Of a stretch of DNA of 6,555 bases, positions 1 through 5,031 are shown one piece after another. Both the position numbers and the translations under genes were made by a program. Source of the DNA: Burkholderiales bacterium (lineage in GTDB: Bacteria; Pseudomonadota; Gammaproteobacteria; Burkholderiales; Casimicrobiaceae); NCBI GenBank assembly GCA_031283405.1, contig JAITBX010000145.1, forward strand, positions 1 to 6,555, read 5' to 3'. Within the stretch, counting starts at the first letter, position 1. Each line of letters begins with the position of its first letter. The notes beneath the pieces were generated by a model. That model was not told where the DNA came from and searched no databases. It saw nothing but the letters and a program-made list of their open reading frames with translations.

Positions 1-1301
1 GCTCCCTTCTTGCGCAACAGGTAAAACAGAAAACTGGCATTGCAACACGCGCCGACGCTGGTCGCCAGCGTCAGCCCGGCGTGGCCGATTCTGAACATCA
101 GTGAAATCGCCACGATTTGCGTCACGACAATCGAGCCGATGGCAATACGCACCGGCGTTTTCATGTCTTGCCGCGCATAAAAACCGGGCGCCAGAATTTT
201 AATCAGAATCAGCGCCGGCAAACCGAAGCTGTAACCCAGCAACGCCGCCCGCGTCTGCCACACATCCTGCGCCGAAAAGTGACCGTATTGATACAGCGTC
301 GAAATCAGCGGCACCGCCAACAAGCACAACGCCAGCGCCGCCGGCAGCGCCAACAACAGAGCCAACCGCAGCCCCCAATCAAGTAGCTCCGAATAACGCC
401 GCGTATCGGCGTCGCTGTGATGACGCGCCAGCGACGGCAACAGTACCGTCCCTAATGCCACGCCGAGCAACGCGCTGGGAAACTCCATCAACCGGTCGGC
501 GTAAGTAATCCATGAAATGCGCCCGTCGCCCAGCCATGCCGCGAGTTGCGTGTTGATCAAAATCGAAATCTGCGCCGCCGACACGCCGAGGATGGCCGGC
601 CCCATCATTTTCAGAATGCGGCGCACGCCTTCGTCCCTGAAATCAAAGCGGGGACGCACCAGCATTCCGAGCTTGAATAGCGGATAAAGCTGCAACGCCA
701 GTTGCGTCAGCCCGCCCAGCGCCACACCCCAAGCCAGCGCCAACACCGGCGGATCGACATGCGGCAACAGAAAAACCGCCGCGCCGATAATCGACAAATT
801 AAGCAACACCGGCGTCAGCGCCGGAATCGCAAAACGGCGATAAACATTCAGAACCGCGCCCGCCAGCGACACCAGCGACACGAAGAAAATATAAGGAAAT
901 ACGATACGGATCAGCGTCGCGGTTAACTCAACCTTCCCTGGCGTTTTGGCAAAACCGCCGGCCAACACATAGACGAGCCACGGCGCCGCCACCACGCCGA
1001 TCACCGAAACCGCGAGCACCGCCAGCATCAGCAAGCCGCTCGTTTTGCTCACCAGTTGGCGGGTCGCGTCGAGGCCGCGTTGCCGCTGATATTCCGCCAG
1101 CACCGGCACGAATGCCTGACTGAACGCGCCTTCGGCAAACAGCCGCCGTAACAGATTGGGTAGCCGGAAAGCCGCCTCGAAAGCGTCCACCTGCGCGCCG
1201 GCACCAAACAGCACCGCCTTCAGCGTCTCGCGCACAAGCCCGGTCACCCGCGACAAAAAAGTCATCGCGCTGATCGTCGTCATCGCCTTGAATAAATTCA
1301 C
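1..1301 (-). CDS. murJ: Lipid II flippase MurJ (MviN), C-terminus beyond window edge
   Basis: Polytopic inner-membrane protein of the MOP/MATE-like superfamily that flips lipid II to the periplasmic face for peptidoglycan synthesis. 433 codons are visible without a stop; the family is usually about 510 residues, so roughly 80 C-terminal residues lie outside the window. The N-terminus reads MNLFKAMTTISAMTFLSRVT, followed by the hallmark block LPNLLRRLFAEGAFSQAFVP at residues 48-67. Residues known to be essential in E. coli MurJ fall at the same numbers here: R18, R24, D39, R52 and R270 (in YADR). Many hydrophobic segments follow. The start is GTG at 1301, since the ATG one base further upstream reads directly into TGA; a weak GGGAA lies just upstream. 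A 402-base minus-strand frame overlapping the 5' part is only a shadow. Transcription runs away from the repeat-rich gap, so its promoter should lie within 1302-1450. Identification is very secure. Confidence 0.96.
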   Translation of the reverse strand, partial: MNLFKAMTTISAMTFLSRVTGLVRETLKAVLFGAGAQVDAFEAAFRLPNLLRRLFAEGAFSQAFVPVLAEYQRQRGLDATRQLVSKTSGLLMLAVLAVSVIGVVAAPWLVYVLAGGFAKTPGKVELTATLIRIVFPYIFFVSLVSLAGAVLNVYRRFAIPALTPVLLNLSIIGAAVFLLPHVDPPVLALAWGVALGGLTQLALQLYPLFKLGMLVRPRFDFRDEGVRRILKMMGPAILGVSAAQISILINTQLAAWLGDGRISWITYADRLMEFPSALLGVALGTVLLPSLARHHSDADTRRYSELLDWGLRLALLLALPAALALCLLAVPLISTLYQYGHFSAQDVWQTRAALLGYSFGLPALILIKILAPGFYARQDMKTPVRIAIGSIVVTQIVAISLMFRIGHAGLTLATSVGACCNASFLFYLLRKKG

Positions 1302-1667
1302 ATCGTTCCCGAAAAATGCACAGCCGCAAGGATAACGCGCCCGCGCCCTTTCGGGGCGCTTCTCGCGCCTTGTGCCATCATTTTTCAGAATTGCGTCGCT
1401 GTTCCGACTTGAAATCAGCCGTTCATTCGCGCCTAACCGTATTGACGCGAAGGCGCTTTACCTCTGGTGCTTTTCGGCGTTTATGCCTGGGCGTTTCTAC
1501 TGCTGTGCGGCATCCATGCGCTCACCTTTGTATCGGCGATGCGATTGCCGCACCGCCGCGAGGATGTTGCGGTGCATGAGTGATGCCCGATGAGCAAGCG
1601 AACGACAGGTACACCCCTGCGAAACCAGCCCTCTCCCGCTTGCGCGCTACGGCATTCACACTTCGCC

Positions 1668-1690
1668 ATTCCCGCAAAAGCGGCGGGAAC
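1668..1690. repeat. Degenerate ATTCCC-type palindrome
   Basis: ATTCCCGC, then AAAAGC, then GGCGGGAAC: an imperfect relative of the 20-bp palindrome that begins 44 bases downstream. The right arm carries extra bases and lacks the final T. It is probably a decayed copy of the same family. Confidence 0.5.
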
Positions 1691-1711
1691 TTTACTATCT
1701 CGCACCCCGCC

Positions 1712-1784
1712 ATTCCCGCGCAAGCGGGAATCCAAATCGAGCCTCCTTTTGAAGGAGGTGACGGCAAAGCCGCCGGAGGTTTGC
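1712..1784 (+). repeat. Composite palindromic repeat, copy 1 (uninterrupted)
   Basis: A ~73-bp unit with three parts. First, a 20-bp palindrome at 1712-1731 (ATTCCC-N8-GGGAAT) that matches the consensus of the neisserial dRS3 element. Second, a hairpin at 1742-1758 (CCTCCTT, loop TTG, AAGGAGG). Third, a small CGGC-AAA-GCCG hairpin at 1762-1772 followed by GGAGGTTTG. An inverted copy, about 90% identical over its length, lies at 3293-3549 but is interrupted there by an inserted element. Copy 1 therefore shows the empty site. It ends 63 bases past the stop of the surface-protein gene. Function is unknown. Confidence 0.85.
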
Positions 1785-1787
1785 GAA

Positions 1788-1838
1788 CGTCTCGTTTATG
1801 AAATCATCGGCAGGTGTACGAGACGCTGAAGGCGGCGT
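1788..1838. repeat. Secondary repeat (X, copy 1) with an 8-bp stem
   Basis: CGTCTCGT at 1788-1795 is the exact reverse complement of ACGAGACG at 1818-1825, with a 22-base loop holding TTATGAAATC. The block resembles 3561-3601 in direct orientation (shared TATGAAATC, GGCA, then TGT-CG-GACGC-GA-G). Both copies sit directly to the right of a copy of the composite palindromic repeat. This hairpin is the only structure just downstream of the surface-protein gene, but it lacks the T-run of an intrinsic terminator. Confidence 0.55.
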
Positions 1839-1847
1839 TTTACTTTC

Positions 1848-3014
1848 TTACCCCCGGCCCTTACGCCGCAACCCCGCCATTCCCGCCAGCATCAGCGCCA
1901 GCAACGCCAGCATCGTTTCATTCAGCGCCGGAACCGGCGTGGCGACAGGCGAGGCGGTCAAGGCGAACGTCGCCTCGATGGTGTGGTTATCCGCGATGTT
2001 GGCCACGATGTAGGCATTGCCCGCCAGCAGGCTGGTCACATCCGCGCCGTTGTCGGTGACCGACGCAATGGCGTAGCCGCTGGCGGGCGCGATCGTGACC
2101 GTTGGGGCGCTGCCGGGGGCGTAGCCCACGTTGCCCGCCGGGGCAATGCTCCCGCCCGGGCCAGCCGTTGCCGTGACCAGGTACAGCACCTCGGCGCCAT
2201 CGACGTTGTGGTAGCCGCCCTCGCCAATGGCCGCGCCGCTGCCGACGGCGTTGGTGCTTGCGCCGCCGGTTGCCGCCAGCGTTCCGGCTGTGTTGATTGT
2301 GATGGCGCCGGCTGAAAAGGGCGTCGCGGTGCCGGAGCCGCCCGAACCGATGCCCGCGCCGCCTCCGACAATGGAGTTGCCGTTGGCCCCGCCGATGGCG
2401 GTCACATTGGCGCTGCCCACGATGGTGATGCTGCCGCCTTGGGCGAGTCTGCCGCCGCCGCCGCCCGCCGCGGTCTGGCCGCCGGCGGCGTTGACCGTGC
2501 CGCCGGCGATGGTGATCGCGCCGCCGCTGCCGCCGTTGCCACCGCCAATGCCCGCGCCGTAGTTGCCGCCGGTAGCCGTCAGGCTGCCCATCGCCGCGCC
2601 CGTGGACTGCGCGTAAACCGTCAGGCGGTTCGCGCCGGACACGTTGATGCCGGCGTTGCTGGCACTGCCGTTCACGGTCAGGCTGGCGTTGTCGGCGAGG
2701 ATCAGGTTTACGTCGCCGGACACCGTGATCGTGCCGCCCGCATAGGTGAAGCTGCCGGTGACGACGTACCAGCCGGTAGTCAACGTGCCGGGAGTCGGCA
2801 ATCCGGTGATGTCCGCGTCTGTGTCGATTACCGTCACGTCCACACCGGGCGCGGTCTGCGCGAGAGCGCCGGCCGCGTCGATGTAGGGTACGTCAGTTGT
2901 CGTTGTCGCGTGCGCGGGAAGGGCGAGGGCGAATAACAGGGCGCTAAAAAGCGCGCAGACGAATTTGCGAATAACGAAAGCCGGCAACAACGTTTTAAGC
3001 GTAGCGGTAAGCAT
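1848..3014 (-). CDS. Exported glycine-rich surface protein with InlB-like repeat and IPTL/PEP-CTERM-type tail
   Basis: 388 residues from the ATG at 3014, chosen because AAAGGA (3021-3026) sits six bases upstream; the TTG at 3020 abuts that site. A signal peptide covers about residues 1-36 (basic start, hydrophobic core, LPAHA before TTTTD). Residues ~37-275 begin with GWYVVTGSFTYAGGTITVSG and VNLILADNASLTVNG, then hold three imperfect glycine-rich repeats (AGIGGGNGGSGGAITIAGG and variants), as in carbohydrate-binding-like and beta-helical cell-surface proteins. Residues ~277-350 (LVTATAGPGGSI ... DNHTIEATF) match the divergent InlB B-repeat family (Flg_new_2). The last 28 residues, VPALNETMLALLALMLAG plus a basic end, form a CTERM sorting signal closest to the IPTL type, normally processed by an exosortase-like enzyme. 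Export and sorting at the envelope are strongly suggested; ligand and role are unknown. The gene stands alone and is flanked by inverted repeats. Confidence 0.85.
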   Translation of the reverse strand: MLTATLKTLLPAFVIRKFVCALFSALLFALALPAHATTTTDVPYIDAAGALAQTAPGVDVTVIDTDADITGLPTPGTLTTGWYVVTGSFTYAGGTITVSGDVNLILADNASLTVNGSASNAGINVSGANRLTVYAQSTGAAMGSLTATGGNYGAGIGGGNGGSGGAITIAGGTVNAAGGQTAAGGGGGRLAQGGSITIVGSANVTAIGGANGNSIVGGGAGIGSGGSGTATPFSAGAITINTAGTLAATGGASTNAVGSGAAIGEGGYHNVDGAEVLYLVTATAGPGGSIAPAGNVGYAPGSAPTVTIAPASGYAIASVTDNGADVTSLLAGNAYIVANIADNHTIEATFALTASPVATPVPALNETMLALLALMLAGMAGLRRKGRG

Positions 3015-3020
3015 ATTCAA

Positions 3021-3026
3021 TCCTTT
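3021..3026 (-). promoter_or_regulatory. Ribosome-binding site of the CTERM surface-protein gene
   Basis: Reads AAAGGA on the minus strand, six bases before the ATG at 3014. This spacing decides the start: the longer frame beginning with TTG at 3020 would leave no gap between Shine-Dalgarno and start codon. Confidence 0.75.
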
Positions 3027-3095
3027 AGAGGTAAGGGGATAGGAGAAAAAAGCAGCGCAAGTCGATAAAACGGGTTTTGTAAATCCAAAATGATT

Positions 3096-3123
3096 ATTTT
3101 ACTCTTCCGCCCAAAAGCCGCAA
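3096..3123 (-). promoter_or_regulatory. Possible sigma-70-type promoter for the CTERM surface-protein gene
   Basis: On the minus strand TTGCGG (3123-3118) is followed after 16 bases by TAAAAT (3101-3096), giving an untranslated leader of roughly 75 bases before the start at 3014. Both hexamers are partial matches, so this is a candidate only. Confidence 0.35.
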
Positions 3124-3332
3124 TGGTTTTTTTGGACTGCGCCTTGGCGCGCCGTTGCTGTTGTCAGCGGGTAACAGAGCAGGATGATTTTTCTTCTCTC
3201 TTCTACAACTCTACAAGTGAGAAAAGGCTGGATTTCTCTTGTGGGTGGGAGAGGGGAATGTCCTTTCCGCAGAAAGTGCCGCGCGTAACACCCACAAACC
3301 TCCGTCGGCTTCGCCGACACCTCCTTTCAAAA

Positions 3333-3507
3333 GGGAGTTATATATTTAACTTGTAATCCCGGCTATAGATACCGTCATACTGCGCGGAGCGAAGCGTAGT
3401 CGCAGTATCCGGAGACATGGATTCCGCGACTACGCGCGGAATGACAAACCAGAGGCTCTTGCGGCTATATGCTATAAGCGAATTTGCAAGTTAAAGGGAT
3501 AGTTCCC
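3333..3507. mobile_element. 175-bp MITE-like non-autonomous element with 8-bp target duplication
   Basis: Bounded by perfect direct repeats TTTCAAAA at 3325-3332 and 3508-3515. The ends are inverted repeats: 3333-3368 starts GGGAGTTATATATTTAACTT, and the reverse complement of 3472-3507 starts GGGAACTATCCCTTTAACTT. By eye about 25 of 36 positions match, with TTTAACTTG and TATAG exact. The interior has no open frame of note but carries two palindromes, ATACTGCG/CGCAGTAT (3377-3408) and ATTCCGCG/CGCGGAAT (3421-3442). The uninterrupted copy at 1712-1784 is the empty site. An 8-bp duplication is typical of several IS families, among them IS1595, IS66 and ISL3; the parent transposase is unknown. 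Confidence 0.8.
3377..3442. repeat. REP-like palindrome pair inside the MITE-like element
   Basis: Two stem-loops with 8-bp arms: ATACTGCG (3377-3384) with CGCAGTAT (3401-3408), and ATTCCGCG (3421-3428) with CGCGGAAT (3435-3442). In addition GCGTAGTCGC (3394-3403) is the exact reverse complement of GCGACTACGC (3426-3435), so the two hairpins could refold into a single longer one. Palindromes of this kind occur between genes in many proteobacteria. Confidence 0.7.
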
Positions 3508-3555
3508 TTTCAAAAGGAGGCTTGATTTGGATTCCCGCTCGCGGGAATGACGGCG

Positions 3556-3620
3556 CCCCGTCTATGAAATCGGCAAGATGTGTGCGGGACGCCGAGGACG
3601 ACATCCTCTACGCACTTGCC
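3556..3620. repeat. Secondary repeat (X, copy 2) with a long imperfect hairpin
   Basis: Contains TCTATGAAATCGGCA, similar to 1796-1838 in direct orientation. Folding: GGCAA (3572-3576) pairs with TTGCC (3616-3620), GTGCG (3582-3586) with CGCAC (3611-3615), and GAGGA (3594-3598) with TCCTC (3604-3608) around loop CGACA. The stem is bulged and no T-run follows, so it is unlikely to be an intrinsic terminator. Confidence 0.5.
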
Positions 3621-3778
3621 CGTTCGGGTTAATCTCGTCGAAGCGCTCCCTCGCGTGTTCTGTTCGTCGTTAACCTTTCCTCTCATCCGTAATGACAAAG
3701 GATTGCCTCATAAATCAGGCGCGCTTCCCTTCCGATGCGCCGATTCCGGACTGCGCCGCCGCCGAATTAGCCCGCCGG

Positions 3779-3807
3779 TTGCTTGAAACATGATTTTCGT
3801 GTAAGAT
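3779..3807 (+). promoter_or_regulatory. Promoter of rpsT
   Basis: TTGCTT (3779-3784) and TAAGAT (3802-3807) are separated by 17 bases, a standard sigma-70-type arrangement. Transcription would begin near 3814, leaving a leader of about 35 bases before the rpsT start. Confidence 0.6.
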
Positions 3808-3836
3808 TAACAGTTATCGAAAATTTCACCAGCTAC

Positions 3837-3842
3837 AGGAAA
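3837..3842 (+). promoter_or_regulatory. Ribosome-binding site of rpsT
   Basis: AGGAAA lies seven bases before the ATG at 3850 and supports that start. A longer plus-strand frame from 3783 is out of frame with rpsT and is a shadow. Confidence 0.7.
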
Positions 3843-3849
3843 ACGACTC

Positions 3850-4119
3850 ATGGCAAACACGGCGCAAGCTCGCAAACGTGCCCAGCAGGCAGAAGCCACT
3901 CATCACCACAACGCCAGCCTGAAATCGGCGTTGCGTACGGCGGTAAAAAAAGTCAAGAAAGCTGTCGCTGCCGGAGACAAAGCAGCGGCAATGAAGCAGT
4001 ATCAGGAATCGCAAGCGATTATCGACCGCGTTGCCGACAAGAAAGTGGTTCACAAAAACCTGGCCTCGCGCACCAAGTCGCGCCTGTCGCAAGCGATCAA
4101 GGGGATGGCGGCAGCGTAA
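3850..4119 (+). CDS. rpsT: 30S ribosomal protein S20
   Basis: 89 residues, the usual S20 length. It is a small, very basic, helical protein that binds 16S rRNA in the body of the 30S subunit and helps assembly. The sequence starts MANTAQARKRAQQAEATHHH, the conserved S20 opening, and continues with SLKSALRTAVKKVKKAVAAGD; the C-terminal part has the family motif DKKVVHKNLASRTKSRL and ends in GMAAA. It is a single-gene unit with its own promoter, Shine-Dalgarno and terminator. In many beta- and gammaproteobacteria rpsT lies close to murJ in divergent orientation, as here, but with about 2.5 kb of extra DNA in between. Autoregulation by S20 is known in E. coli; nothing specific for it is visible here. 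Confidence 0.98.
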   Translation: MANTAQARKRAQQAEATHHHNASLKSALRTAVKKVKKAVAAGDKAAAMKQYQESQAIIDRVADKKVVHKNLASRTKSRLSQAIKGMAAA

Positions 4120-4147
4120 GCCTGCGCTTTTCCTGCGTATCTTCTGA

Positions 4148-4175
4148 AAAAAGCGCCTTACACGAGGCGCTTTTT
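4148..4175. terminator. Bidirectional intrinsic terminator between rpsT and rhtC
   Basis: AAAAAGCGCCT (4148-4158), loop TACACG, then AGGCGCTTTTT (4165-4175). The stem has A-runs and T-runs on both sides, so it can end transcripts from rpsT (stop 29 bases to the left) and from the convergent rhtC (stop 15 bases to the right). Confidence 0.9.
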
Positions 4176-4189
4176 GTATTTCCGGCGCT

Positions 4190-4870
4190 TCATTCCGACC
4201 CTGAAAAAATCAGCCGCACTCCGAAGCCGATGAACAGGCAACCGGCGACCCGATCGATCCACAATGCGGCGCGCTGATAAAAACGGCGAACCGGCGGCAG
4301 AGCGAAAACCGTGGCGACGAAGCCGAACCACAACAACGATTCGATAACGACCAACAGAAAAATGCCCCAGCGCGCGCCAGAGCCGACATTGGAGCCGACG
4401 AACAATGAAAAAACGCTGCCGAAATAAACCAGCGCTTTGGGGTTGGACAGATTGACAAACAAGCCGCGCAAAAAAGTTTTGAAACTTCCGGCGGAAACAG
4501 GGATGGCGGCGGGCGCGAGTCTTTCTTCACTGATGATTTCCATGGGTGATGCTGAAGCGCGTTTCAAAAAAACGCCTCGCAATGTCGGCCACAACATCTG
4601 CCACCCCAGCCAGCACAGATAAAGTCCGCCGACGATAACGATGCCTTCGTGCAGCCAAGCCATTTGTTGCAACAGCAAGTGCAAACCGAGAAGCGCAATC
4701 GCCGCCCACAGCGCGATGCCCAACACAATGCCCAACACGCCGCCCCATACGTCGCCGAACGCATCGCGTCGCGCCTGCTTCGCGGCGGTTTGCGACACGA
4801 AGAAAAAATCGGGACCGGGACTCATCAAGGCCACGAGGTGAACGACAGCGACAGTGAAAAAAAGCATCAT
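4190..4870 (-). CDS. rhtC: Threonine exporter RhtC (LysE/RhtB superfamily)
   Basis: 226 residues; inner-membrane amino-acid efflux protein. The N-terminus MMLFFTVAVVHLVALMSPGP followed by DFFFVSQTA is almost the same as E. coli RhtC, including the family signature SPGPDF. Further matches are LGLHLLL and MAWLH (residues 61-74), GLYLCWLGWQML (82-93), LFVNLSNPKALVYFGSVFSL (137-156), ARWGIF (166-171), ALPPVRRFYQR (190-200) and a closing GFGVRLI. Six membrane segments are expected. It is about 20 residues longer than E. coli RhtC (206), mainly in the loop at about 100-128. Two adjacent ATG codons (4870 and 4867) could both start it; no clear Shine-Dalgarno is visible. It lies downstream of the thioesterase on the same strand, but a 161-bp gap with a palindrome suggests separate transcription. 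Threonine as substrate is inferred from similarity. Confidence 0.9.
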   Translation of the reverse strand: MMLFFTVAVVHLVALMSPGPDFFFVSQTAAKQARRDAFGDVWGGVLGIVLGIALWAAIALLGLHLLLQQMAWLHEGIVIVGGLYLCWLGWQMLWPTLRGVFLKRASASPMEIISEERLAPAAIPVSAGSFKTFLRGLFVNLSNPKALVYFGSVFSLFVGSNVGSGARWGIFLLVVIESLLWFGFVATVFALPPVRRFYQRAALWIDRVAGCLFIGFGVRLIFSGSE

Positions 4871-4942
4871 GCCAAATTTTGCTTTTGAATTAAATGACTA
4901 CGTTTCCGCACATTCTTTCCCCTCTCCCGCCCCTTCGGCTCA

Positions 4943-4966
4943 CCCTCTCCCACAAGTGGGAGAGGG
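4943..4966. repeat. CCCTCTCCCAC palindrome between rhtC and the thioesterase gene
   Basis: CCCTCTCCCAC (4943-4953) and GTGGGAGAGGG (4956-4966) are perfect complements, making a long stem with a very short loop. GGAATTTTG follows on the plus side. Its right arm plus GAAT recurs at 3245-3259, and a partial left arm (CCTCTCCCG) lies at 4921-4929. It may stop read-through from the thioesterase gene into rhtC, but no clean T-run is present on the minus strand. Confidence 0.65.
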
Positions 4967-4980
4967 GAATTTTGTATCTG

Positions 4981-4995
4981 TCTGAACCGAAAGCG
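4981..4995 (+). repeat. 15-bp inverted repeat, copy downstream of the thioesterase gene
   Basis: TCTGAACCGAAAGCG, an exact inverted match to 5464-5478. It lies 36 bases past the stop of the thioesterase gene. Confidence 0.55.
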
Positions 4996-5031
4996 CTAAC
5001 TTTGAACATTTTACTCTCCGAAGATCAGGAA

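Larger units (their letters stand above)
1302..1847. other. Repeat-rich intergenic gap between murJ and the surface-protein gene
   Basis: No convincing gene lies in this 546-base stretch. Its right half (from about 1668) is made of palindromic repeats listed separately. The left half should hold the murJ promoter, but no clear -35/-10 pair stands out. A short plus-strand frame at 1467-1583 (GTG start, 38 residues, beginning VLFGVYAWAFLLLCGIHALT and ending in RRE..VHE) reads like the last transmembrane helix and tail of a membrane protein. It follows an in-frame stop at 1443-1445 and has no ribosome-binding site, so at best it is a gene remnant. The several frames of 70-90 codons here overlap one another and resemble no family. 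Confidence 0.6.
3293..3549 (-). repeat. Composite palindromic repeat, copy 2 (inverted, split by an insertion)
   Basis: Removing 3333-3507 plus one TTTCAAAA copy joins 3293-3332 to 3516-3549 and restores a unit about 90% identical to the reverse complement of 1712-1784. The parts are ACAAACCTCC, a GTCGGC-TTC-GCCGAC hairpin at 3303-3317, the CCTCC/GGAGG hairpin, GATTTGG, and the palindrome ATTCCCGC-TC-GCGGGAAT at 3531-3548 (two bases shorter than copy 1). Copies 1 and 2 face each other across the surface-protein gene. Confidence 0.85.
3027..3778. other. Repeat-rich intergenic gap upstream of rpsT and of the CTERM gene
   Basis: About 750 bases with no credible gene; the open frames here (up to 88 codons) overlap on both strands and match no family. 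It holds a possible minus-strand promoter for the CTERM gene near 3096-3123. It also holds an imperfect hairpin at 3213-3242 (ACAA and GAGAAA pairing with TTTCTC and TTGT), and a 15-base GTGGGAGAGGGGAAT at 3245-3259 shared with 4956-4970. Further right are the interrupted composite repeat with its MITE-like insert (3293-3549), a second X-type repeat with a long hairpin (3556-3620), and about 160 bases (3621-3778) in which I see nothing beyond the start of the rpsT promoter. Confidence 0.7.

Noticed and set aside
117..926. Plus-strand frames of 89 and 74 codons antisense to murJ
   Set aside because: Gln/Arg-rich low-complexity translations of the opposite strand of a GC-rich gene; no start context or family.
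928..1329. Minus-strand 133-codon frame over the 5' part of murJ
   Set aside because: It overlaps the real murJ frame, which gives a full match to the family; this frame has a random composition rich in Arg and Gly.
1467..1583. Functional small membrane protein gene
   Set aside because: No ribosome-binding site or promoter and an upstream in-frame stop; kept only as a possible remnant.
2227..2936. Plus-strand Pro/Ala-rich and Ala/Gly-rich frames opposite the CTERM surface protein
   Set aside because: Mirror effect of glycine-rich codons on the coding strand; the minus frame has a signal peptide, domains and a sorting tail.
3090..3356. Overlapping short frames on both strands (88 and 73 codons)
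   Set aside because: They run through repeats and into the MITE-like element, lack ribosome-binding sites and match nothing.
3333..3507. MITE derived from the IS1595 element at 6438
   Set aside because: Both may make 8-bp duplications, but beyond the initial GGG the ends (GGGAGTTATA versus GGGGCTTAGG) do not match convincingly.
1712..3549. CRISPR array
   Set aside because: The repeats are palindromic, only two or three copies exist, and they are not regularly spaced by unique spacers.
3783..4277. Plus-strand 164-codon frame across rpsT
   Set aside because: Out of frame with S20, and crosses the terminator; a shadow of rpsT.
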